The notes under the pieces were generated by a model. It had not been told where the DNA came from and made no database searches. It saw only the letters and a list, made by a program, of their open reading frames with translations. A stretch of 64,000 nt of DNA from Cephalotus follicularis (Eukaryota; Streptophyta; Magnoliopsida; Oxalidales; Cephalotaceae). Where the stretch lies: positions 617,040 through 681,039 of the forward strand of contig BDDD01000045.1 of NCBI GenBank assembly GCA_001972305.1. The letters run 5' to 3'. Shown piece after piece: positions 1-11,839 of the stretch (position 1 is the first letter of the stretch; every line of letters begins with the position of its first letter). The position numbers and the translations under genes are program-made.

Positions 1-413
1 CTTTAAAAGTTGAGCTTCCAATCAATCGATCGGCAGAAAACGCCCAATAATCCGCTACTTTCTTGTTCAATCGGTAAGCCACCACTTGTAATCGGTGTCC
101 TTTTTGAAGGAGCTGCAAATCTGGCTGCAAGAGAGAAAGATGGAGGCTCCAGCTAGAGAGAGAGGGGGAGAAGGATAGAGAGAGAAGAAGAATGAGAAAT
201 GTGAGAGAAAAGAGAGAAAGAATTGACTTATATAGTTGATTCTATCAACTCTCTGAAACTCAGCCCAAAATCCTGACTATACATGCATACAATCAATACA
301 ATCACAATAGGTATATGAATACCTCAATTCAATACAGTTCAATACAATTCAGTTCAGTACAATACGGTACAATGTATGCATGAACAGTACAAAAGGGAAT
401 TCGGGTTGTCACA
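1..413 (-). repeat. K: LTR head fragment, Tekay-like family A, inverted
   Basis: Read on the minus strand, this starts with TGTGACAACCCGAATTCCC and follows the first ~400 bp of the LTRs of element A (17381 and 23106). It has the same runs of GTACTGTTCATG, ACCGTATTG and ATTCTTATACCT, then a TATATAAGT box and a CT-rich leader near 140-220. The window edge cuts it. Only the U3 and promoter part of the LTR is visible, so the rest of the copy must lie to the left. It is a second copy of family A in opposite orientation, about 17 kb from A. Confidence 0.85.
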
Positions 414-1133
414 TTTCAAGAACTAGTTTTTATTTGGATTGATTAATTCCGCTGTTGTAATATGATTGTTTAAAGTTTTAAATTTGTAGCACTTTTTGGA
501 GTATGAATTATATGACTAAATGGACTGAAAGGAAGGTATCTCACGGGTCGGATCGTGGGGGTTTACTCTCGCGGTTCGGGGCGCGACAGTTCTTGGCAGA
601 GCTTGAGAGCTCGGATGGTTTTTGGTTCTTGGTTCCTCTGTTATGTGGGATGCACTGGAATGTGCGGATACAATGCACTGGGATGTGCGGATGGGATGCA
701 TGGGTTCGGTCGGTGGTAAAGGGTACGTCCGAGAACCAACTATCTTTAGTATTCTCATTGTCTATGATGGGATGCTTTGGGGAACTGCCCCCGGGTTCCA
801 TACCTGTATCTGCAGTGAACTATTGTCTATGATGGAATACTGCGTTGAGTGCAAGGGAGTGCTCCGTTCCTTACCATTTGTCTGGGGTTAGCGGGCAAGG
901 CGTGGATAGATACTAGCGGACGAGGTCCGGATAGATTCTAGCAGGCCAGGCCCGGACAGGTGGTGTGTGAGTATGTGTTTGTCCTGGTATGGTAGCAGAC
1001 CACGGATACAGTGGTGGATAGCGGGCAAGGCCCGGATAGATACTAGCGGACGAGGTCCGGATAGATTATAGCAGGCGAGGCCTGGATAGATGTGTGTGTT
1101 TTGCCTGGTATGGCGGCTGATGTGTATGTTTTG
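414..1133. other. Repeat-derived stretch, unassigned (left half)
   Basis: No gene is recognised. Around 570-610 a GC-rich stretch ending in GGGGCGCGACA is followed by GTTCTTGGCAGAGCTTGAG. This resembles an LTR end followed by a degenerate methionine-tRNA primer site, but the match is weak. 891-1092 is a tandem repeat (listed separately). The motif TTTTGCCTGGTATGGCGGCTG at ~1099 recurs at 4015, showing that solo LTR E split one continuous stretch. Small open frames over 503-891 overlap on both strands and show no protein family features. Confidence 0.5.
891..1092. repeat. 25-bp minisatellite
   Basis: Six copies of a ~25-bp unit close to GCGGRCRAGGYCCGGATAGA plus WWCTA occur as two groups of three (891-965 and 1020-1092). 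They are separated by ~55 bp containing CCTGGTATGGTAGCAGACCACGG. The higher-order pattern of three units plus linker is itself repeated. The linker motif CCTGGTATGG recurs at 1101, 4020 and 4050. Confidence 0.8.
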
Positions 1134-1293
1134 TATAATACCCTGCTTACCTGTACGTATTCTTCTTACGGGTTTTATCTGTTTCGTTTATGTATTTGTC
1201 CATTTTATGTTGGGTTTATGTTTTTGGGCTGACTGATACCAGCCTTAATTTTGGGCTTGTTAGTATGGACTTTGTTCTTGGGTAAATTAGTCA

Positions 1294-1429
<136 letters not shown>

Positions 1430-2398
1430 TCCACAAATCAAATATTTTAAAAACCTTTTAAAATACCACCTTTTATTTTATTTTATTTTATTCTTTTCCT
1501 TTTCTTTATTTCCCTTTTTCTTTTACTTCCTTTTTATCTCTTCTCAAACTCTCCCTCTCTCTCACGACATCTCTCTCTCTCTCAAACTCTCTCTCCCGTA
1601 TCTCTATCTTCTTTCCTTCTTTTCTCCCAAAAAATCAACTCTTTTTCCTTATCCAGCAGATTGGATTTTCCCTTTTTGCGATTCTTTCCCGTTTGGTCTC
1701 TTTTGCTATATATGTATGCCAAAGCAATCGAGTTAGCCATCTCCTTTCCTTGTGGTTGCTGCCGAACCTATCATTGTGAGTATGCTACATTTCTGTGTCT
1801 CTGGCTTCAACAATAAGGTTTGTCTCTCCATGAATTAATTGTAGGAATCATGCTTACATTGTCTTGTATGGTGGGCAGGCTTTGAGTTCATTGTTTTCTT
1901 TCCTTTTCTTTCGTTTTGAGCAGCTACTGTGACTTCTGATTTGGTGTTTCTCCAACTGGTTTTGCCAGAACCAGGTTGGTTTCCTACGTTGTTATATCAT
2001 GGTGATTGGTTATATGTTTTTGTCTATCGAAATTTTATGTTATAGGCTGCTAGATTTCCTTTAATTCCGTTTGGTTCCTGCCTTCTGTCAATCGTTTTCT
2101 GAGTTGGTTAGCAAGCCTATTGTCATCGTATATGTGTTGTGTAATCTGGTATTAGAAATTGACAATGGTAATTTGACAGAAAATTTAATTGAAATTAGCA
2201 TCCAATGGTTTGCTTCTCTTACTCACAACTCATTAATCGCTGTCAATGTATCTAAATCGAATTCAGTATTATGATGCTGTTTTTAATACCCTATGGAGTC
2301 CTTGTAAGTGTTGGTAGCTTCCTGGTATTGAATGAATTGAGTTTGGGCAGCCAGATTTCACCAAACTGTCATATTTCTGTTTTCTGTCGCCCAGAACA

Positions 2399-2602
2399 GT
2401 CGACTGCCCATATGAACAGTCGACTGTCTAGTTTGAGTAGTCGACTACCTTGTGCAAACAATCGACTGTCTTGTGTTGAGTAGTCGGCTGGGCCCCTGAT
2501 TCAGTCGACTGCTTGCATGTCCAGGTTGAGTAGTCGACTGGCCCTGTTGTGTAGTCGACTGCCACCCTCTGTTTAGTCGACTGGATTCTTAAAACAGTCG
2601 GC
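2399..2602. repeat. Phased palindrome array, CAGTCGACTG type
   Basis: Ten copies of GTCGAC or a one-base variant are centred at about 2401, 2421, 2442, 2463, 2485, 2506, 2535, 2556, 2578 and 2599. Spacings are 20, 21, 21, 22, 21, 29, 21, 22 and 21 bp. Most copies extend to AGTCGACT or CAGTCGACTG. The ~11-bp spacers between palindromes are unrelated to one another, so this is not a simple minisatellite. It lies downstream of the CT-rich leader of LTR E. Confidence 0.9.
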
Positions 2603-4014
2603 TGGTTTGTCCTGTAAACTTCTGTTTTCATCCGTTTGTTCTTCCGATGATCCGGGTCTATTCTAAACATCATTATGATTCCGTTTTATGTTCAAAATGA
2701 ATTTTAGACCCTTATTTGAACATTGTTATGTTGTTTAGATTATTGTGCTACGTGATGCAAATTAAATTCACCGGATATTCGTAAGTTAGTTTGTGATCGC
2801 ATAAGGTACGGATTTTCGTTTCTTGCTACACTCTTACTTATTCGATTCTGTTTTGAGAATAAATACAGATTCTTTGTTTTGGGTTATTATTCGGTTTTAC
2901 GAATATGTTCCCTTTTGGTTTATGAACTCCGTTATATTTGGATTTTGAAAATAAAGCCACTTGATATTTTATGAGGTAAATATTTCTGACTTTATGAATT
3001 CAGTTATGATGTGTTTACGAAATGTTATGCAATCATCTCTTTATTGTGAAATTAAATGAGTTGATTTTTCCGATTATGAAAGCATGTGTTTATATCATTT
3101 GAGAACGATTTATGTTTATGTTTGGGAAACCTTCCTATGAATTTTAAAATGATTTGATGAAATCATAGTTTTTGAAATGGTGAAATATTGAGCTTTTATA
3201 ACCACCTATGGGGGTACCATAGGCATGCTGTGAGCCTGGCATGGGGGCATGACACTTTCCGTAACGGTGTGATTTGTTTACGGCATCTCTCTGGGATATC
3301 CTTTGATAGGATTTGGGATAGAGGCGTATGGATCGATCCTAGTTATATGTTTTTGGGATAAGTTTTGGGATATGAGAATTGTATGTGTAGTGCTGTACAC
3401 TGCAATTCCATTTGGCAATGTGGGTGTCGCGAACCCCTTGCTATTATGTGATTGTGATATGTTATGGGTTTTGGTGCTCAGTTATGGATCCTATGTTTTG
3501 GAAAGGTATACTTTATGGTTTCAAGTTATGAACTTGTTTTATATGTTTTGCCGAGGGCATTTACAAAGTATGTTTTACATTATTTTATTGCTTAAGATTT
3601 CTGCTCCTAAGGTACGTTTGAAATCTTCTTGCTTTAAAATATCGTTTACTGTTTTATATTCTATATCCGTACTGAGGTTTGCTCAGCCGCGTTTTTGTTT
3701 CCATGCGGCAGGTTATCAGGAGCAAAGGGGCAATGTGTGATGAGAATGACTCCCATATGTATGAGGATCATCTAGGAGCTGATCCCTCTGTGTTTATGTG
3801 GTTGTAGTGGGACCCGTTTAATAAACATATGTTATTTCAGTTATGACTTTTGGGATTATGAAAAAGTTTCAGTTATGATCAATTTTAGTATGTTATTGGT
3901 TATGCTTTAAACCATCACGTATTTTAATAAAGATGAACGTTTTTAATATGATATGTTATGTTTAGTTTCTGTTATATGCACCTGTGGCGACTCCCACAGA
4001 TCGGGGGTGTTACA

Positions 4015-5398
4015 TTTTGCCTGGTATGGCGGCTGATGCGTATGTTTTGCCTGGTATGGTGGCTGACCACGGGATATTGTGGTGTTGTTTCTCTTTATTT
4101 ATCTTGGGCACAGTTGTTTTACTTGTGATATTATCTTTTGTTGGAATCCTCTACTTATTCATATTTGACTATCTTTTCCTTTGGCAGACTCTGAGGAGTG
4201 GAGCCTTGTGATATTGCTGAGTTTGTGTGTTCCTTTGTTTATCCCTTGACTTGTTCTTTTTTTCCCAGTGGGGCTTGTTTATATATTTCTTTTCCTTGTG
4301 TGTCCAGTGGTTGTGGATGCTCTGGAGAATGCTTGTTCTTGCTCACTAGTCATTTGGACTAATCCCCTCCCAGTTGTTTTACAGAGGAAGTTGTTATGGT
4401 TTCCAGGGCAGTTTTGTGAGTTGACAAGGTAGTCTGCGGGGGACGTGCAGAGCTGCTAGCTTCACGGGCTCGTCCTTACATGCATTCATGGGGGCATATG
4501 GGTTTTTGTTCTTTTGTTGTATGGTCCCCGGCCTGGGGAGGATATGATATTCTTTTGTAGGGTTCCCTGGCTTTTGACCAGGGGTTGATATTGTGAATTT
4601 GATATTCTTTTGAAATGTTAATATGATGTGTTCTCTTGATGATTGTTGTATTTAAATGATGTGATTGTTGTGTTTCTATTTGACGAGTTATGTTACGTTC
4701 TTCCGCGGTTAATCGAGAAGTTTACCCGAGGTCAGGCAGGTTGGGGGGATCTCCCCGGGGCGGGGGTCAACCTGTGGGTTCGTGTCCTGACTTTAGGGTT
4801 AGTGCTGGGATGGTTTATGTTGTGGTCTGGCTATGTTGTCGGGCTCTGTCCGAGGAGAACATGTTGTCTGAGGAGATGTCCGAGGAGAACGTGTTGTCCA
4901 GGGAGGACATGCCCGGGGATGGCATGCCGGGGGTGGACATGCCCAGGAAGGACATGTCCGTGGTCAGTCGTCCAATGAGGACATGCTCGAGGACAGCTTA
5001 TCCGGGGAAGGCATGTCTTAGGATGAGGTGCAGGTCTGGCTTGTGTTTTGCTGTGTTGTGCTGAGTAGTGTTGGTATCCCCTGCCTGGGACCTCTGGCGA
5101 GGTGTAGTGTTGTGTTCTCTTCCTTGGCTCCCTCCCTTGGCAAGTTCGTTTAGTGGAACGGTGCGTTTGGGCAGTGGCTGTTATGTTCCTTTAGTGGAAC
5201 GGTGCGTTTGGACAGTGTTGTTATGTCCCTTTTAGTTAAACGGTGTGTTTTGAAATGGTTTTAAATGTATCCCTTTGTTTCTTCCCTGCCTTGTGTTTGG
5301 GCGTGTTTTGCATGGCGCTTTTGGTTTAGAGGAGATGGGAAATTCCTCCTTCCTGTCGGGCGGTTCGTCCGAGGTGGCCTTCCTGAGGGACGGGTCAC
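4015..5398. other. Repeat-derived stretch, unassigned (right half)
   Basis: This continues the stretch broken by solo LTR E. No protein family is recognised. It holds CCTGGTATGG-type repeats (4015-4070), a ~15-bp minisatellite (4845-5015), and two-and-a-half copies of a ~55-bp unit with TTTAGTGGAACGGTGCGTTTG (5149-5260). Just before H it ends with GACGGGTCACA, which resembles the complement of the TGTGACGACCCG start of element I. It may be a relative of element I, unproven. Confidence 0.5.
4845..5015. repeat. Degenerate ~15-bp minisatellite
   Basis: About eleven GC-rich units of the form GAGGAGGACATGTCC, variable and partly palindromic (ACATGT, GCATGC). The open frames across it are low-complexity products of the repeat. 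The GAGGAGA wording recalls the arrays in element I near 62180-63380. Confidence 0.7.
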
Positions 5399-6270
5399 AG
5401 TTTAGAGGCTGGGCCTTGGATTTGATTGGGAAAGTATATCCAACATCATCTAAGCAACATACATTCATTATTGTGGCAACTAATTACTTTACCAAATGGG
5501 TAGAAGTTAAACCCCTGAGGAAGGTTGAGCAATCGAATGTTATTGACTTCATCAAAGAAATTAGAATCCATCAGTATGGTTTCCTTGAAACCATTACGAC
5601 CGATTAGGTAACAACATTTGCTGGAAGTCAAGTAAGGGATTTTGCTGAGAGTTATTATTTTAATATTATCCACTCCACTCTTCACTATGCTCAAGCTGAA
5701 GCTTCGAATAAGGTGATTATCAACATATTAGAGAAAATGATAGAAGACAATCCTAGAGAATGGCACAAATTACTTTCTAAGGTGCTTTGGGCATATAGAA
5801 CATCTCGTCGGTCAGGGACGGGTGTTAGTCCATTCTCGTTAACTTATGGACATGATGCGGTGATTCCAATAGAGACGGTCATCAGATCAGCGCAGGTAGC
5901 CATGCAACATAAGTTGACCTCGACTGAATATTCACAAGCCATGGTAATGGAACTAGACGGGTTGGATGAGGAAAGACTGAGGGCTTTAGGCTATATTAAG
6001 ATACAAAAGAAAAAAGTAGCCAGAGCATATAATAAATGCCTTAAAGCCAAAAGCTTTACTAAAGGAGATTTAAGGTGGAAGACAATATTACTTGTTATGT
6101 TAAAGGACCCCAAGTATGGCAAGTGGTCTTCAAAATGGGAATGACTGTTTCAGGTTCTAAAAGGGGGATCTTATTGGTTGAAAGATTTAGATGGCCATAT
6201 TCATTCAAGATACATCAATGGTCGATACCTAAAAAATATTATCCTACTATGCAGGATAGTATGCGATGAA
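5399..6270 (+). pseudogene. H integrase remnant (Tat type)
   Basis: Ty3/gypsy integrase acts in the nucleus to join element cDNA to host DNA. The visible parts are the start of the catalytic core (GWALDLIG, TNYFTKWVE), the late core and C-terminal part (VLWAYRTSRR, GVSPFSLTYGHDAVIP) and the Tat-type C-terminal tail near 6170-6250. The wording is closest to plant Tat/Athila integrases. It reads toward the antisense gene that follows, as in Retand-type elements. It is a fossil with a few breaks and no function is expected. Confidence 0.8.
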
Positions 6271-6469
6271 GTCAATAAAGGTAAATGCTTACAAGACCGA
6301 TCAAAATTCAATCGGTCATGCAAGTTTGGTCATTCATAATAATTAAGTAAAAGCATTAAATAGGGATAGCCATATATCCCAAAGAGTTGTTCAGAGATCA
6401 GAAGTCACCCTTGTGGCCGCAAATGTGAAATGTAAATTGTTCAAAAATCATGGCCACATGTGGCCGAAA

Positions 6470-9150
6470 CAAAATTGTTTTTTTGAACATAGAGAACTTA
6501 AAAAAGGAGGTTGAAATAGGAGTTCCATTCTTCCAATAGGTCCTTGATCTTTGCGTTAGCTGTATCGAGATCATGCACCCAAGCTAGGTACTTGGAGTTG
6601 TATTCTTTTGTGGTGGCCATACTGGTATCAATCTCTGCCTTCTCTAACCTAATCCGCTTTTTATTGTCATCAATTGTTGGCAAGCAAACCAACCGCATTC
6701 TTCATATTGATAATTTTGGCATGAAGAGTTTGGATTGTCTCTTTGCTGGCCGCGTTCAGCGCTTCAAGTTCGGCATTCTTGTCCCTTGACCCAAATGCAA
6801 GTCCCGCTTCTCAAAAAGGAATTTGGCCAAGTCTTCATAGCCTTTCAGCTTTTCCTGGTCGATGATTTGTCATATACGGTGGTCGGGTATCTATTGGTTA
6901 AGCCTTGAATTGTAGCAGAGGTTTTGTTGAGCCACTCAAGTTGATCAGTAGACAGGGAGTCATCATGGAGAAAAGTAGTAATTACAGCCAACAATGTAGG
7001 ATCTTTCATTGATCAAAGAAATCTTTCAAAGAGAGACCAAGAAGATTCCTGATGATTTCCTTTGACTTTGTAATTTCCTCAGTTTTTGAGATAGGAGTAG
7101 ACGAGTTAGTTGGGTCCTCTACGAGCGGTTTAGGAGAGAGAGTCAGCAGTTCATCAATGCCTCCAAAAGGATCATCATCAGGAGAGTTGACCTCATCGGT
7201 TGTCTCATCTTTTGTGGCCGAGGGTTTCTAGAGAAGTAGATGAAGAAGATCGATAAATATAAAAAAATAAATCATACAAAAAGAAGTTACAACTTTTTTC
7301 TTCCTACGGATGAGTTTGGATCCCTCTTATTCTTCTAGAATTTCAATTGGATTGGAAGGAATGCTTGGCAAGGACAACCGAGGAGATATGATACTCCTGA
7401 AAAGAGATCTGGTGCTTCAGTTGGGAGGAAGAGTTCTTTTGGTTGGAATGGATTTCTTTTTGCTAAAGATTTGGGTTGATACTGGAGGATTACGTGGTGG
7501 AATTGGAGTGGGTTCATTTGGTTTAAGAGCAACTTCATTCTCTATGTTGGCTGAAATGATCGAGGAGGAATCTGTAAGATAGACAGAAAATGTTAGGGAT
7601 CTAAAACGGTTTCAGATTTGTAATAAGGAATGAAAAACGGTTAAAATACCTGTAGGTCGTTTCCTTTTTTCGTCCGGTGCTCGCACAACAAAGTCAGGAG
7701 GGAAGAGTTCTGTTAGCAAAATGTCTAAGTTGACTATGCACCAGTGATGCACATAATCTATCCACCAAGATTTAAAAGCAGACGAGCAATAGGGAACAAG
7801 AGGAAGTTCGATTAATGAAAATTGGCAATAAGATTTTGAATGTTCTCAATGATGGTCGTATGACCATCATCACCAGAAAAGATCACGCAACCAATGAGTG
7901 AGTCATTCAATGAAGAATAGGAGGGGAGAGGAATACCTTGAGTAAAGCCAAACAATCGAGCACAGTGGTGAGGACGTAGATTTCTACACCGATTTTGGAT
8001 ATGATATTGTTAGAACCCATACCATAATTCAAATCTCAAGCAAGAAGATAACTTGCCCAGATGAATCCTTATTCTTTACAAATAGATTCAAGGTTATCTA
8101 TCGTAACCAGCGGAGTATACCAAGAAGGGCTGTAAGTACGAAGGGCAAAAGGGAAGTACATATCATCAGATTATAGGCAAAGCAATCTTTGAATGACTGA
8201 TTGTAACCGGATCGTTCTTAGAGAAGAGACCATAATTGTTAGGAGCACTATCAAGAAAGCAATCAGGAGGAGCAAATTCAGGAAAGTAATGGTAAAACCA
8301 GAGTTGGAGAATCCAGAAGGGGCCACTAGCTTTTTGAAAAGGATCTATGGTAGCATCCCTACGGTTGTAAAAAAGATAGGATAAGGCAAAAGGAGCAAGA
8401 GCGAGTTTGCGACCACTTGCTAGTTCAACTGCAAGAGGAATGAGTTCCTTAGAAACTTGCAAGGTAGGAATGGAAAAAAGGAATTTAGAGAGAAGGATTA
8501 ACAAAAGGGAGTAGTGTTCTTGGTTAGTATATGGGGGCATTGAGCTTGAAGCACTTTTTCATATAAGAATTGTAGGGACATTTGGCAGTCCCTATAGGGT
8601 CACAATCAAAATCCTTGTCAGTCATTGCCAAGTAGGTTGAGACTTCTTCTCCCAGAACAGGGAGTGACGTAAGAGAAATAATATCTAGAAGAGTCATGGT
8701 CATTATACCACAAGGAAAGTGGAAGCAATTATGAGAGCAATATCAGAAATAGAGTGCGACCATCAGGACAGATCGGCTGTAGGACAAATTATAGGTTGTC
8801 AGCTCAATGAAGTTTAGAATATCTAATTCTTTCCAAAGACTTGAAAATTTTGGGGACAATTATTCGACCCAGGCCATCCACTAAGGGTTGGTTCATGGCC
8901 AGGTTCTCAGAGGGTTGTGAGTCCATTGAGTCCAAATTAGGACATTCTTTTCTAGAGGGAGGGCTTCGAAAGCTAATTGAGGAAAATGAAATCCTAAACG
9001 AGGATTTGTTGATGAATAAAAATTGGACCGAGAATGTGTAAAGATTAAAAAAAAATGAGTACTTGATCTTGAACGTTTTCTCCCTCTATTTCAATGATGT
9101 CGGCGATCATCTCGGCTAGTGACTTGCCAGAAGAAGGATTTGTGGCCATT
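6470..9150 (-). pseudogene. H antisense extra gene, plant mobile domain (PMD) type
   Basis: On the minus strand, a likely start near 9150 gives MATNPSSGKSLAEMIADI. Around 8166-8540 lies a stretch with FALSYLFYNRR and GPFWILQLWFYHYFPEF. That is the signature of the aminotransferase-like plant mobile domain (PMD, Pfam PF10536 family) found in some plant genes and transposons. The 3' end (6498-6698) is charged and helical, like a coiled coil. Its place between integrase and the 3' LTR, antisense to pol, is known for Tat/Retand elements. It carries many breaks. The role of such genes in the element cycle is not established. Confidence 0.65.
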
Positions 9151-9549
9151 TTTTAGAAAGTTTGAAGTGTTTTGAGGTTTTGGAAGATGTTGAGGTTTCT
9201 GGTTTAGAGTGGCAAAAATATAAAAAAATGAATGAAAAGGGTGATGTGAGAGATGATGGGAAGGGACATTGAGCACTTGAAGTGCAACCTTTTTTTATGG
9301 GAATGTGTGTGTTTAATGATATTGGGAAAAGTTTAAAATTTGAAAAAAAAATGATAAAAGTGATGAGGTGAAATAAATCGTATTTATATGATTATTATAG
9401 AAAGATAAAAATGAGGGCGGAAATGTTTATCCCCAAAATTAACATTACCGACCGATGGAATGAGTATGGGCTCGGTCGATTAAGATTCAACCGATTGGAG
9501 GTGGAATACATCATTAATGACCGATGAACGATCGAAAAAAAAACGTGCA

Positions 9550-10235
9550 GCAAACTTCTCTCTTGACTTTTTGCAACTGTAACATGTTTTAACTTTAAGA
9601 ATGATTGCTCGAATCCACTAATGGTTGATGGAGACTTTGTAGGGAAGGTGGAGAGGCAAAGTAAATGAATGGGTTACGTGGCGTTAAGTGAGAAAAATGA
9701 GGAACCCAACTACCCATGATCCAGCAACTATCAAGAGAGTGTTTCATATAAATATGAGATCTCTTCTTGAAAGCAAGGGTCCTACATCAGTCAATCAAAA
9801 ACACCCAAGTCTTGTATCTTCAATTTATTTTTACTTATTGTAGTACTTCAATTTTAGTGATTTACTTCAGTTTCGATCGATCAATTGTTGTTATGAGCTT
9901 AAGGGATTTTCTTCTTTATTCAAAGTTTGAATTTTGAATTTTCCTCAATCGAGTCCAGTACTCAGGTTGTGAAGTTTGCTTATTATATTATATTTTGCAA
10001 CTTAATCCACCTTTCAATATCTAGTAATGTTATTTACTCAGTCCTTAATTCATGTTTGTTGATTGCTTTAAGCTCTATATTTCACGTGGCATTGATTTGT
10101 TTAAGTCCTTTAATTCACAAGGCAATCATAAAAAACTTTAAGGAAACTACTCCAGTCCTTTTACACAATTACTTGTCAATTTTCTTTTATGTTTAATTAC
10201 GATGTTCAATCTTACAGTCGATTTTGGGTCTAACA
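9550..10235 (+). repeat. H probable 3' LTR
   Basis: A purine-rich stretch (~9640-9660), a TATAAATA box at 9747-9754, a leader-like T-rich stretch and an end reading GGGTCTAACA near 10235 fit a Tat 3' LTR. The left boundary is not clear because no partner LTR is in the window. Upstream (9440-9540) are repeated ACCGAT/ATCGGT half-palindromes. 9151-9550 otherwise holds nothing I recognise. Confidence 0.4.
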
Positions 10236-10401
10236 GTTCCTCACGACCGACTTATAGAATCTGGTTGCAAGCTGTAGGATTTGAAACTGGGGTCGTAGAG
10301 TACCTTCAATTTACTTTGAGAAAAAAAAATATATAAATCTCTGACACGCCCGCATCCGATCAATTTGCGACCGAGATTAGCATTGGTGTAAATTTTAGGC
10401 A

Positions 10402-11652
10402 ACAACTTCTTTCTTGAAAGATGTTGACGCTTTTCCTTCTACTTCACGTTGGAGTTTGTTTCATGGCCTTAACTTTACATTTTCAACTTGGTTTCTTCAG
10501 GGTACTTTCCTAGACCCGTAAACACTGTTTTAATCCTATTTTTAACACGAATCGATTATGTATCGATCTTCGCTTAATACTGAATTGCTTTCTACTTTGC
10601 TTGAACCAACTGAACCGTATTTTCTGAACCAACTGAATGTACTGACTGACTGATTGATAGTATTCACTGATTGGTTGAATCTATTAAAGAAACTTAGTGA
10701 CTTCTAGTCAGGCATGCTAGGCGTTGAACTCTGTTTAACTATTCTCTCTGATTAGATAGCCACCCGCCATAATGGCTTTCATTGATCGGTTAACTCCAGT
10801 ATATGGCCGCGTATCTATTAGGTTGATCCATTGACAACTATACCTAACCGTGTATCTATTGGGCTGATCTATAGACAGTTAGGAGACTTAGTTGCGTATT
10901 CTTTGGGCTGATACATGACAGCTAAGTTAGATCTAACTGTGTATTCCTTGGGTTGATCCATGACAATTAGATTACTATCTAGTCAAGTATTTATTGAACT
11001 GATCCTTAGATGACTATATTATCTAACCTACCAGTTTTGAAGAACTTCATTCTATAGGTAGGTGCACTGTATTGATACCGACGCCGAAGGTCATAAAGTT
11101 CTATAGGTTGTTTAAGTGTCTTCATACACTTGTACTAGATTGTCTAAAAGATAATTGGATATAAGCGATTGACCATATCCTATTCTTATACACCGACAAG
11201 GGATGATTGTATATGAATAGTCAAATCACAACTGGCATTCATGAATATGTCATGACATGCATTAGTACTGCATAAATTGTTCATTCAATTTATGCATGGG
11301 GACTTTTCTGCGTAGTCATATGGCTAACCCATCATTTGGGATGGGACATTGATATTGTGTACAGGACAAGCAATAGGGAGTAGTGGTCAATGAGTAGATT
11401 GATACAAATTATTGGACTAAGGGATTATCAAAGGATTTATTATATTGAGCTGTTTAAGACTGTATTGAATATTGGATTGTAATGAATACAAATGTTCATT
11501 TAAGCTTTCTGAATGGATTAATGTATTTTCATTGAAAGTTTTTAATTGTTTCGTATATTGTTAGACTTAACCAGTCCCAATCATTGGACTAAGTGACTGA
11601 ATATGACTGAGAGTGATTTCACAAGCTCACCCTTTAGGCTCCGGGTGTTACA
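10402..11652 (+). repeat. D 5' LTR, tail part (U5)
   Basis: It ends in CCGGGTGTTACA at 11652, directly before the primer site. It includes a five-unit hairpin array (10799-11016), a long imperfect hairpin (11180-11220), and a TAGTCA/TGGCTA hairpin followed by CCCATC/GATGGG near 11313-11345. These sit in the same order as related hairpins in element A's LTR. Confidence 0.85.
10799..11016 (+). repeat. D hairpin array: conserved loops, variable paired stems
   Basis: Five units of ~36-47 bp share a loop near GTATCTATTGGGCTGATC plus YATGACA, but each closes with its own stem. GTATA/TATAC is at 10799 and 10839. CCTAAC/GTTAGG is at 10843 and 10878. ACTTAG/CTAAGT is at 10886 and 10922. ATCTAA/TTAGAT is at 10931 and 10967. 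TAGTC/GACTA is at 10980 and 11012. Stems differ between units while complementarity is kept. Confidence 0.8.
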
Positions 11653-11655
11653 GAA

Positions 11656-11667
11656 TGATATCAGACA
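11656..11667 (+). promoter_or_regulatory. D primer binding site (Met-tRNA type, diverged)
   Basis: TGATATCAGACA lies 3 bp after the LTR end. It matches the family pattern TGGTATCAGAGC, complementary to the 3' end of initiator methionine tRNA, with differences. Confidence 0.8.
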
Positions 11668-11839
11668 CTGTGTTGGCCTAGTAGGTCGAGTTTACATATT
11701 GAATTGCTATAGATTGACTGAATGGACTTGCATAACTTATGTTCCTACATTTGTCTATGCTTTTGAATTGAAAATTTGACAGTGATTAGATGTGTTGTTT
11801 ATCTAATCATTTATATTTACCTTCTTATATGAGGTAGAT

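Larger units (their letters stand above)
5399..10235 (+). mobile_element. H: Tat (Retand-like) Ty3/gypsy remnant
   Basis: This is the 3' part of a Tat-lineage LTR retrotransposon: integrase on the + strand, then a long antisense gene, then an LTR-like stretch with a TATAAATA box. That order (pol, antisense extra ORF, 3' LTR) is the known Retand-type layout. Gag, protease and RT are not present to the left. It is broken at many points and looks old. Ends are approximate. Confidence 0.75.

Noticed and set aside
2399-2602. CRISPR-like appearance of the palindrome array (short repeats, unique spacers)
   Set aside because: Repeats are only ~10 bp, spacers ~11 bp, the host is a plant, and the array lies in an LTR.
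2071-3740. Open frames of 67-145 codons on the + strand
   Set aside because: They lie in solo LTR E, lack family features and have LTR-like composition.
6075-8540. Short + strand frames over the H region as genes
   Set aside because: They lie opposite the antisense gene remnant or in spacer; only the minus-strand reading shows a known domain.
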